In this document: in pieces, positions 19,001 through 25,894 of the stretch
Position numbering within the stretch: the first letter of the stretch is position 1
How the letters are laid out: every line of letters starts with the position of its first letter
Source of the DNA: Deltaproteobacteria bacterium
GTDB lineage: Bacteria; Desulfobacterota; Binatia; UBA1149; JAJCZL01
DNA: 64,000 bases
Assembly: GCA_029262415.1 (NCBI GenBank)
Contig: JAJCZL010000008.1
Coordinates: 43,891-107,890, forward strand
Reading direction: 5' to 3'
Translations under genes and position numbers: made by a program
Notes under the pieces: generated by a model
What the model was told of the DNA's origin: nothing
The model's input: the letters and a program-made list of their open reading frames with translations, nothing else
Database searches by the model: none

Positions 19001-19567
19001 TTGCTGCGCGGTGATCTCCCTCTCCTTTACCGGGTTATGTGTGCGACGCGTGTCGAGACCGTCGGGCAGTGGCTTTCGCTTTCGCGCGCCGGCCGCGCCG
19101 ACCGCCTACTGTCGGGGACGGTTTGTCGACGTATTGATACGCTTGTCGATTGTGCGACGGCTGTCTTCGAGGGCTGGGTAGTAGGACGCGGCAAACCAGT
19201 CGATCGCGAGGTGCTCGAAGAAAGCAAAGCGGTCGACGGAAAATTTTTGCGACGCCTGACCGATGTCGCCAATGACCTTGGCGGCGACGGCGAACGGTAC
19301 TTGATGGTGATTCGTGACGGGCTCGACGACCGCACCGCGGGCTTCCCCGCCGAGTCGATCGACAAGCTGCGTAGTTACCTAGAAGAGAACGGCTTCATAG
19401 ACGCGCGTGAGACGCTCGGGGAGAGCGAGCTTTCAACCTACGTCCTCGAGGCCATGGCCGACCATATAAGCGCCGGTCGCATCACCCACCATGAGGTTTC
19501 ACGCAGAGTCGAGGAGTTCCTCGCGTTATTTGAGCGCTCAGGCACGGTAGCTCCGGTAGCGGCTTGA
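16079..19567 (+). CDS. YhaN/SbcC-like AAA ATPase with membrane hairpin and long C-terminal extension
   Basis: An 1162-residue SMC/Rad50-type ATPase. Walker A is 'GPNGSGKT' (32-39). Long coiled coils (about 165-380 and 460-770) surround a hydrophobic hairpin at about 400-445 ('FWVVVLAMISAGIG', 'AGAGVLILAGIL'), as in YhaN. The signature region 'LSISELSDATRIQLLLAVRL' is near 820 and Walker B 'IPLFLDEALSTAD' near 853. Beyond the ATPase head, roughly 905-1162 is an extra, mostly helical region of about 250 residues that I do not recognise ('DAVHLFYLLRGDLPLLYRVM' ... 'LSTYVLEAMADHISAG'). Rad50/YhaN proteins process or repair DNA with a nuclease partner, here the coupled upstream gene. The extension is unusual and may bind a further partner. 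Confidence 0.82.
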   Translation: MRLRQINLRRVPGIDPPFSLNNLASGVNVIVGPNGSGKTSICHAVGATLWPEQTRYDRAEIETLWEEGSEMLRADVEGNRVSWQRAGADAGPPALPDGHLAPCYTLSIRDLLGEHADTDIDIAGQIRIQMSGGYDLQSVLEQRFRVAPRAGMVTKKALDDSERRLSAERKRMRDLAQDEDRLTSLRAEQDRARKAHSDVQALELAIELADVRARLAAVRAELASMPIGLERITGEETDRVDELTRDLAQANLGVRKCEERIKAAEAQIRDSRMQSEAIDDASAESWRARAKELAELERDLRHASTEAEKARAKLASTRAALGAEPGGDQQPRIELSALSDLEGFLQRRADLHTRRTTLEERLVTLESGAGVEDPGSLARGLDALREWLAAPLPGQRARVPFWVVVLAMISAGIGSIFALGASPWWSLVTGAGAGVLILAGILRFATDDANRERQLHLRRWRETGLEDPPDWSPDSVRKLVRSLETRLARSHVQREREGQRQDLKQQLRAVEVMWEGLEKERESLRNRLGVDLPESDLGALELARRIQSYREALGDHQSSSAASGELASKRDSALEGLNQFLHVQGYDSGGDSAGVVTALENFQGRRASFRAGQAERMRAEAERAEYQTKATVLQLRVTRLYQERGLEDDDRDGLRRYIDMWPTYKERRLDERKLSGRVLEFEHKLAERSDLAGLTAEEAARLKAEAESTARRYEEATNEIGQIQERVQHARNGSQLESAAADHRRAQADLFDEREHALLRTAGRFLIADVEKEHELHSRPVVLRRAMEWFSSFTRNRYELVLTEGADAVFRARDTSTARELSISELSDATRIQLLLAVRLAFATHAERGVQIPLFLDEALSTADPERFRAVAESLMVLASEGRQVFYLTSNPTDAAIWTQIRDSGSKKNNRPNVVDLATARGLQGSVLDPSQLKPPPARVIPEPDGAKAEDYGVRLGVSLPDPFMPVDAVHLFYLLRGDLPLLYRVMCATRVETVGQWLSLSRAGRADRLLSGTVCRRIDTLVDCATAVFEGWVVGRGKPVDREVLEESKAVDGKFLRRLTDVANDLGGDGERYLMVIRDGLDDRTAGFPAESIDKLRSYLEENGFIDARETLGESELSTYVLEAMADHISAGRITHHEVSRRVEEFLALFERSGTVAPVAA

Positions 19568-19722
19568 TACAGGGCGCATAGCGTTTACGGGTAAGGTCGG
19601 TGGTTACGGCGTCGACGGCCGCGCGCAGGTCCGCTACGAACCGCGATTCTCTCTTGCGTGATTCTCTCGGAGTGCGCTAACTATGAGTTAGCGGGTACGC
19701 GTCCGCAGGTGCTCGGAGGTTT

Positions 19723-21885
19723 ATGCACCGAACACACCGACAGTCCTTGGTTCGATGCCTGGTCATGCTGGTGGTCTGTGGCGCAACGGCTACGGCTGCG
19801 CATGCGGTCATTCAAGCCTCGGTTGCCGGTGATGTATGCGGGCCGACGGTCGATCCGTGCGTGATCACCGAGGTTGTGCAACTTGCCGATAACTCAATCC
19901 TCGATTTCGGCACGCGCACCGTGCGCGTGCAGGGGTTGGGCCAACTCGACTTTGGATCCTCGTTGGCGACGCTTCGCTGTGGACGACTTGAGATAGATGT
20001 AGGGACCTCCACCGGCGTCAAGGCGCGTGGATCGGGCGGCAGTACCAGCGGCGGGGTGGCGGTTTTTCAAGTGCGCCGCCGATGCAGCGGTAATCTCTCG
20101 ATCGTGTGTTTGTCCGACAGCGTTTGCACTCAGAACGATGCAGGCCTGTGTAGCTCGGGTGACGGTGCTGTTTTTCTCAACGGTAGGGTTAACGGGAACG
20201 CGGAGAACCCCGGGGCGATCTTTGTCACGGCGGTTGGTCCCATCCATGTGCAGCGTCCGATTGCGGTGATAGGGAGTCGACAGGATTCGGACGGCGGGCT
20301 CGTTGAACTCGAGTCGCTCGGCTCTTCGGTAACGGTAAGTGCGGACATTGATGCGAGTTCAGGCTCGCTGGGCGGCGGCGGCGACATTGCGATCTACGCG
20401 GCGACCGACGTGTTGGTGACGGGGATCCTCGACGCGTCCGGCGGTGATTTCGACGGTGGCTCGGTCGACGTGCTCGCCGGTGGAGACCTCGAGTTGGCCG
20501 GAAAAACCTCGGCGGCGGCGACCGCCGGCGAAGGTTCGGGCGGCGACATTTCGCTGGATGCCGGTGGTGATGTTCGGCTTACGGGCGGGGCCGCGGGTGC
20601 ACGCATGGTCCTCGACATTAGCGGGGCCGGTCCTTTCGAAGGTTTCGGTGGAGATGGCGGGCAACTTAGCATTGATGCAGGAGGCGATATCGAGGTGGGG
20701 CCATTCGTACGCGCAGATGTTGCGGGTGGACGGCCGGACGGGAGCGCCGATTCGATCGATCTGTTGGCTGACGGCTCAATCGTAGTTGCGGGTGAGTTGA
20801 AGGCGCTCGGTCGTGGTGTGGATGGGTCCGGCGGTGAGGTGACTCTGGCCGCTGCCGAACATGTCAGTCTGCTAACAGGCTCGGTGCTTGATGTCTCAGG
20901 TTCTCGCGGAGGCGCAGGCAGTGTCGATGTCGTCGCTGGGGTTTCATTGCATGCCGAAGGTGCGATTCTCGCCGACGCCGGCAACGGTGGGTTGGCCGGT
21001 GAGGTCCGATTGGTTTCACGCGATCGGCTTGAACTGCGAGGCGTGGTGGGGATGCAAGGAGCCGGCGGGTCCTCTTCGGGGCAGCTGGGCATCACTGCGT
21101 GTCGCGTGTCGGTCGCTGCGGGGGCTTCAATCACCAACAGCGTTGCCTTCGCAAGTCAGGTGTTTACGGGCAGGGAAACTGTGGTCGTTGCCGCCGGCGC
21201 GCAAGTGGTTGCGAGCGGGCCCGACGCGACCAACACGGTCGTGTTTCGCACCGAAACAAAGCCCCCGCTGATTCAAGGCCGTGTTTCGCCGTCTCCTGAC
21301 TTGGTTCTTGATCGGGCGTTGGTCCCTTGCCCGATCTGCGGTGACGCCAATCTTGAGGACGGCGAGACCTGTGATGATGGAAACACCGTCAATGGCGACG
21401 GCTGCAGCCAGGAATGCCAAGACGAAGGGTGTGTAGCCGAGACGCCGGGGTACCCCCTGGCGCCGCTCTGTAACGACGACGACGCTTGTACCCGTGACGA
21501 CTGCGATGGCGTGGCTCACGCTTGCGTTCATGCACTCGTCTGCGGCGTGACCACGACGACGCTTTCGTCCGGCTTTTGCGGGGACGGTGTCGTTGACGCG
21601 GATGAAGACTGCGACACCGGCTCAGCCAACGGCCGCTCCGGCAACGCGTGCGCGGCCGGTTGTATATTCCGCGCGTGCGGCGATCCCAACGGCAGCGGTT
21701 CGGTGACGGCCTCGGATGCGTTCTTCATTCTGCAAGTCGCCGTCGGTACCTTCGTCTGTGACGATTGTCTCTGTGACGTACAGCAGCTTCCCGGCGCGAG
21801 ATCTGTAACCGCGAGCGATGCGTTGACGACGCTCCGACGCAGCGTTGGGTTGCCGGTGAGCTTCTCTTGTCCCGTCTGTAACTAA
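19723..21885 (+). CDS. Secreted beta-helical surface protein with Cys-rich repeat and dockerin-like C-terminus (paralogue 1)
   Basis: A 720-residue exported protein. GGAGG lies just before ATG 19723, and the signal peptide is 'LVMLVVCGATATAAHA'. Residues about 60-500 are a long beta-solenoid of 'SGGDISLDAGGDVRL'-type turns, like filamentous haemagglutinin or polymorphic adhesins. Next come a Cys-rich DUF4215-type repeat ('CGDANLEDGETCDDGN'), a 'TTTTLSSG' linker and a second Cys-rich unit. The end is a pair of calcium-loop-like repeats ('PNGSGSVTASDAFFILQVAV' and 'RSVTASDALTTLRRSVG') resembling type I dockerin. The gene at 29153-31657 is a close paralogue. Likely a surface-displayed or secreted adhesin or scaffold component (inference). 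Confidence 0.75.
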   Translation: MHRTHRQSLVRCLVMLVVCGATATAAHAVIQASVAGDVCGPTVDPCVITEVVQLADNSILDFGTRTVRVQGLGQLDFGSSLATLRCGRLEIDVGTSTGVKARGSGGSTSGGVAVFQVRRRCSGNLSIVCLSDSVCTQNDAGLCSSGDGAVFLNGRVNGNAENPGAIFVTAVGPIHVQRPIAVIGSRQDSDGGLVELESLGSSVTVSADIDASSGSLGGGGDIAIYAATDVLVTGILDASGGDFDGGSVDVLAGGDLELAGKTSAAATAGEGSGGDISLDAGGDVRLTGGAAGARMVLDISGAGPFEGFGGDGGQLSIDAGGDIEVGPFVRADVAGGRPDGSADSIDLLADGSIVVAGELKALGRGVDGSGGEVTLAAAEHVSLLTGSVLDVSGSRGGAGSVDVVAGVSLHAEGAILADAGNGGLAGEVRLVSRDRLELRGVVGMQGAGGSSSGQLGITACRVSVAAGASITNSVAFASQVFTGRETVVVAAGAQVVASGPDATNTVVFRTETKPPLIQGRVSPSPDLVLDRALVPCPICGDANLEDGETCDDGNTVNGDGCSQECQDEGCVAETPGYPLAPLCNDDDACTRDDCDGVAHACVHALVCGVTTTTLSSGFCGDGVVDADEDCDTGSANGRSGNACAAGCIFRACGDPNGSGSVTASDAFFILQVAVGTFVCDDCLCDVQQLPGARSVTASDALTTLRRSVGLPVSFSCPVCN

Positions 21886-21986
21886 GCCCAGGCTGCCTCC
21901 ACCTCTGAGCACGTAGGCGTCGATGTCGGCGTTCACCGCTACGGCGCAGTTGCGTAAGTTGCTCGACGCTGCTCCTTAGTCGTGAC

Positions 21987-22229
21987 TCAAGCCACTTTTT
22001 TCATACACCCATTGAGGCTGCCGTATTCTGTCCACATTTGCACTGCGCCAGCTATTGCCGCGGTGTAGCAGTCTCGTTTGCGTACGGTTTTGTGCACGCG
22101 TTCCGCAGCCGCCTCTGACCCGCTGAAGACGCTGTGGCAAGTGCTGCGAAACTTGTTGAACGCCGGTCCTCGATACTGTTCAATGAACGCATCGATGCTT
22201 GCGCGGCAGCCGCCGTGCGGGCGTCCCAA
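21987..22229 (-). CDS. Possible small protein or gene remnant on the minus strand
   Basis: An 80-residue frame in the otherwise gene-free stretch 21886-22282. Its codons have G/C-biased third positions and the translation looks like real protein ('ASIDAFIEQYRGPAFNKF', 'AAIAGAVQMWTEYGS'). It begins at a TTG with no clear ribosome-binding site, close to the start of the divergent FecR-like gene. No family recognised. It may be a short gene or a fragment of a decayed one. Confidence 0.3.
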   Translation of the reverse strand: MGRPHGGCRASIDAFIEQYRGPAFNKFRSTCHSVFSGSEAAAERVHKTVRKRDCYTAAIAGAVQMWTEYGSLNGCMKKVA

Positions 22230-22282
22230 CGTTTGAGGTGGCGGGGCTGAACGGCCCCAACAGGGGAGAGGTGGTGGACTTC

Positions 22283-23095
22283 ATGAGTAGTCGAATCAAC
22301 ACGGGTCGCGCGCTCGGTTCTTTACTGAGCATCGCTATGTTAATGGGGTCGGCGTGCCCGGCAGCAGCAGCAGATTCAATTCTCGGCACACTTGAAACCA
22401 GCGGCGACGTTTGGGTTGCCCGCCACGGTGAAGATTGGAACGAAATGCAGAGTTCTCGCCCTATCGTAACGGGCGACCGTTTGCGTACCGGTGGTAACGG
22501 TTACGTGATTGCGGACCTCGGAGAGAGTGGTGTGCTCGGGCTGTTCGCCACGACGCAGATTCGTGCCGCGGAGTCAGGTGCCGGCACTTCGGTTGCGGTC
22601 GAGGCGGGCAAGGTCGCTTTTCACCTTTCTAAGGGGACCAAACTGAGCCTAGTCGCTGCCGACTCGCTGATCACGACTAACAAGTCGGCCGATGGCGTGG
22701 CGGCGCACGGTTTCGTTGAACTCAACGAAGCGGGTGACGCCGTTATTGTGCTTGAAGACGGTGCCGCTTCAGTTGTCGTCGACGGTGAAGTCAAAAGCCT
22801 GCGTGCCGGCGAGCGTCTGCTGGTGACTGCCGCGGGCGGGGCTGGTGGCGATGCGCTTGCTTCTGCAAGTGAGGACGATGAGCAAGATCAAGCGGCAGGT
22901 ATTCTGCGCGGTGACGACGCTGCGGCTGGTGGGGTCGTTGCGGGCTCGACAGTCGCTGGTGACGGGACTGCGGCGGCCGTTGCCGCGACTGCCGTGCCGA
23001 GCAATGCTGCGGCCATCGGCTTGGGTGCGCTTGCTGTCGTTGCAGGCGGAGTTGCGATAGGCTCCAGCGGTGGTGATTCGAACGGCAGCCCGTAA
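22283..23095 (+). CDS. Secreted FecR-domain protein
   Basis: A 270-residue protein. A signal peptide ('LLSIAMLMGSACPAAAAD') is followed by a FecR-like beta domain (about 30-180): 'GTLETSGDVWVARHG', 'GDRLRTGGNGYVIADLG', 'AVEAGKVAFHLSKGTKLSL', 'VKSLRAGERLLV'. The tail is Ala/Gly-rich with a hydrophobic, glycine-zipper-like end ('AAIGLGALAVVAGGVAIGSS'). Classical FecR proteins are anti-sigma factors, but this one is exported with no TonB receptor or sigma factor nearby, so it more likely belongs to the stand-alone FecR proteins of the cell envelope. ATG 22283 follows GGGGAGAGG. The next gene overlaps its end by 26 bases. Confidence 0.72.
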   Translation: MSSRINTGRALGSLLSIAMLMGSACPAAAADSILGTLETSGDVWVARHGEDWNEMQSSRPIVTGDRLRTGGNGYVIADLGESGVLGLFATTQIRAAESGAGTSVAVEAGKVAFHLSKGTKLSLVAADSLITTNKSADGVAAHGFVELNEAGDAVIVLEDGAASVVVDGEVKSLRAGERLLVTAAGGAGGDALASASEDDEQDQAAGILRGDDAAAGGVVAGSTVAGDGTAAAVAATAVPSNAAAIGLGALAVVAGGVAIGSSGGDSNGSP

Positions 23096-24587
23096 ATCCT
23101 GGTTTAGCTTCTACATTGCAGCGGCGGCCGCTCTCGCAGTTTGTGCGTGGGAGGCCGCCGTTTTGGCACCTTCCTCTGCTATCGCAGATTTCCGCGAGGG
23201 GGTTTCGGCCCTGGACCGCGGCGACTACGAAAGCGCACTCGGAGAATTCCTGCGCGCAGCCGACCAAGGCGATGCGTGGGCGGAACACAATCTCGGCGTT
23301 ATCTACCAGAACGGGATCGGTGTACCCAAGAACTACGAGAGCGCTGCTCTGTGGTACCAGCGTGCGTCTGAGCACGGAGTTCCTGCCGCAATGAACAACC
23401 TCGGCCTCCTTTACGAACACGGGCGGGGAGTTCACAAAAACATTGAAGAGGCGGTCCGCTTGTACCGGCAGGCGGCCGAAAAGGGTTTTCCGAAGGCCGG
23501 CCTAAGTCTCGGACGGTTGTATCTCAAGGGTGTCGGTGTGGAGCGCGACTACCAAGAGGCCGCGCGATGGCTGGTTCCTGCTGCAGAGGCAGACGAGCCT
23601 GGTGCGCAGGCCGATCTCGGAGCGTTGTATCTTTCCGGAACTGGGGTCGAGCATGATCCCGTCAAAGCACATGAATTGCTGGGTAAGGCCGCCGACGCCG
23701 GCAACGTTTGGGCTATGCACAACCTTGGGGTTGCCTATACGCGCGGGATCGGGGTCTCGCGTGACTACCAACGTGCAGCGAAATGGTTTCAGGATGCCGC
23801 CGAACGCGGAGAGGCGGCGTCGCAGTATTACCTTGCGCGAATGTACGAGGAGGGCCGCGGAGTGTCGCGAAGTTCGGCGCGGGCGTTCGAGTGGTACTTG
23901 CACGCCGCCGAGCACGGCCACCCGATTGCGCAGTACAACGTGGGTTCGATGTATCGCGCCGGCGTCGGCACGCGAGAAGACGGTCCGAGTGGTATCGTAT
24001 GGTTGCGCAAGGCGGCAGCGCATGGGGTCCCGGAAGCGGAGGCTGAGCTTGGCGTGATGTACGAGAAAGGCAGTGGCGTCGAACGCGACTACGCGAAGGC
24101 GGCTGAGTGGTACGGACGCGCGGGGCAAGGCGGGAATGCGCAGGCGCAGCTGAATCTGGGCGTGCTCAATTTTATGGGTCTCGGCGTCGAGCGTAACTAC
24201 GCCGAAGCGTTTCGATGGTTCAACAAAGCGGCCGAGCAGGGGCACCCCCGTGCCGAGTTCAACCTCGGAGTGTTTTACCAAGAAGGCTACGCGGTCAACA
24301 AGGACCCTCACGAGGCCGCACGCTGGTATGAGCGCGCCGCGCGCCGGGGGTTGGCCCAGGCGCAAGTTAACTTCGGTGCGTTTTACGCAAACGGGGTCGG
24401 AGGCTCGCGCGATGTTGAGGCTGCATATGTGTGGTGTTCACGAGCGGCCGCCCAAGGTGAAGCTCGGGGAGCGCAGTGTGTGCGGAAACTCGAGGCTTCG
24501 ATGACGCGCGAGCAAATAGTTCAGGCGAAATCCCAGATTGATAGCGTTGACGAGGTGCCCGGGCGAGGTGCTGGTCTTAAAGACTGA
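23070..24587 (+). CDS. Secreted Sel1-like repeat (SEL1/TPR) protein
   Basis: A 505-residue protein with a signal peptide ('FYIAAAAALAVCAWEAAVLA') and about a dozen 36-residue Sel1 repeats of the form 'A.W.....A..G...A...LG..Y..G.GV..D...A'; examples are 'AEHNLGVIYQNGIGVPKN' and 'AQYNVGSMYRAGVGTRED'. Sel1 repeats form alpha-solenoids that bind other proteins. The GTG start at 23070 lies within the end of the FecR-like gene, so the two are probably co-expressed. A FecR-domain protein with an exported Sel1 protein suggests an envelope complex (inference). Confidence 0.85.
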   Translation: MVIRTAARKSWFSFYIAAAAALAVCAWEAAVLAPSSAIADFREGVSALDRGDYESALGEFLRAADQGDAWAEHNLGVIYQNGIGVPKNYESAALWYQRASEHGVPAAMNNLGLLYEHGRGVHKNIEEAVRLYRQAAEKGFPKAGLSLGRLYLKGVGVERDYQEAARWLVPAAEADEPGAQADLGALYLSGTGVEHDPVKAHELLGKAADAGNVWAMHNLGVAYTRGIGVSRDYQRAAKWFQDAAERGEAASQYYLARMYEEGRGVSRSSARAFEWYLHAAEHGHPIAQYNVGSMYRAGVGTREDGPSGIVWLRKAAAHGVPEAEAELGVMYEKGSGVERDYAKAAEWYGRAGQGGNAQAQLNLGVLNFMGLGVERNYAEAFRWFNKAAEQGHPRAEFNLGVFYQEGYAVNKDPHEAARWYERAARRGLAQAQVNFGAFYANGVGGSRDVEAAYVWCSRAAAQGEARGAQCVRKLEASMTREQIVQAKSQIDSVDEVPGRGAGLKD

Positions 24588-24595
24588 ATGGCCGT

Positions 24596-24612
24596 CTACG
24601 CGGAGCGCGTAG
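24596..24612. promoter_or_regulatory. Perfect intercistronic hairpin
   Basis: CTACGCG pairs with CGCGTAG around a 3-base loop GAG, between the Sel1 gene and the ferritin-like gene, about 10 bases before the GGAGG ribosome-binding site. There is no T-run. It may stabilise an mRNA end or modulate the downstream start. Confidence 0.3.
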
Positions 24613-24631
24613 CGGGATATTGGAGGCTTTG

Positions 24632-25717
24632 ATGGATTACGAGCAGCGCAATTCCTTACCATTACCCGACTCCGGACCCAGTGAAGCGGTGTGGTCGGCA
24701 TTCGATACCGTTTTCGACTGGCGCTACCCGCTCGAACGGCAAAAGCTCTTGGCCCTGTACGAGAAGGGCAAGGAACTGACCTGGAACGCCACCGACATCG
24801 ACTGGTCGATCGACGTAGATCTCGAGCGCATGATCGGAGACTCGGTTGCTCGCGGGTCTGCCGACGTGGTCAACAAGTTGCTTGCACCTCCCAAGCCGCT
24901 ATCTGCCGGAGAATCGGTGGAGATGCAGATGAACATGAACGCGTGGATGCTTTCGCAGTTCTTGCACGGAGAGCAGGGCGCGCTGGTTGCGACGGCTAAG
25001 ATCGTGATGGCGGCGCCGCTCGAGGATGCTAAGTTTTACGCGGCCAACCAGGTCGCGGACGAAGCCCGCCACGTTGAGGTCTATCACCGTTACCTGACCG
25101 AGAAGTTGGGGATATCGTTCGAGGTTAACAGCCACCTGCGGCGATTGCTCAACGAGATCATCGCCGACTCGCGTTGGGACATCACCTATCTCGGAATGCA
25201 GATCATGGTTGAAGGACTGGCGCTGGCGGCATTCGGGATGATCAAGCTGCAGATGCCGGACGAGCCGCTCATTCAAGACATCACTTCGCGGATCATGCAG
25301 GACGAATCGCGGCACGTGGCTTTCGGTGTGCTCTCGCTCGAGGACGTGTACCGCAACGAACTCAATGAGAAGGAACTCCACGAGCGCGAGGATTTCATCA
25401 TCGAGTCGACCACCCTCATGCGTGATCGACTGCTGATGCACCAGGTATACGAACGCTTGGGCTGGGACGTAGATGTATGGGTCGAGTGGGCCAAGACCAC
25501 ACCCTTCATGACGGGGTTCCGCCAGATGCTGTTCTCAAAGATCGTGCCCAATCTAAAGCGTTTGGGGCTGTTGACCCCCCGAGTGCGTGAACATTACGAC
25601 AAGCTGGGGATCCTCCGCTTTGAAAACCTCAAGGACTCGACAGAGGACCCCGACGTCCTCCCACCCGAGGAACTGGTAAGGCTGATGGCGGAAATTCAAG
25701 CCGGAAACTCCGTGTAA
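24632..25717 (+). CDS. Ferritin-like di-iron oxygenase/oxidoreductase family protein
   Basis: A 361-residue, mostly helical protein of the ferritin/ribonucleotide-reductase R2-like superfamily. Two metal-ligand motifs are visible: 'DEARHVEVYH' from residue 143 and 'DESRHVAFG' from residue 224, each with a Glu-x-x-His core. A Glu in 'MVEGLALAAF' is a likely further ligand. Related proteins are non-haem di-iron oxygenases or desaturase-like enzymes; the substrate is not evident. ATG 24632 is chosen because GGAGG ends 5 bases before it. The DUF1329 gene follows at 25895. Confidence 0.8.
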   Translation: MDYEQRNSLPLPDSGPSEAVWSAFDTVFDWRYPLERQKLLALYEKGKELTWNATDIDWSIDVDLERMIGDSVARGSADVVNKLLAPPKPLSAGESVEMQMNMNAWMLSQFLHGEQGALVATAKIVMAAPLEDAKFYAANQVADEARHVEVYHRYLTEKLGISFEVNSHLRRLLNEIIADSRWDITYLGMQIMVEGLALAAFGMIKLQMPDEPLIQDITSRIMQDESRHVAFGVLSLEDVYRNELNEKELHEREDFIIESTTLMRDRLLMHQVYERLGWDVDVWVEWAKTTPFMTGFRQMLFSKIVPNLKRLGLLTPRVREHYDKLGILRFENLKDSTEDPDVLPPEELVRLMAEIQAGNSV

Positions 25718-25894
25718 CGGATCGGCCGCGGGGGCCGCTTGGTTTTTCCCCGTTGCTGCGGGCCCGTCATTGAACTATGTTCAACAAATGGGCGAATTGC
25801 GCGGGGGCCGCTCCCCGGGTCGGCCAGGCCGCGGTGCGCGTCTGCGGATCGGACGAGTGGCCGAATCACACAAATGGTGAAGGAAGGAACCGTT

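Noticed and set aside
20394..21137. Pro/Ser/Thr-rich minus-strand frame opposite surface paralogue 1
   Set aside because: Complement of the Gly/Asp-rich solenoid coding; a similar shadow lies opposite paralogue 2 (30139-30717).
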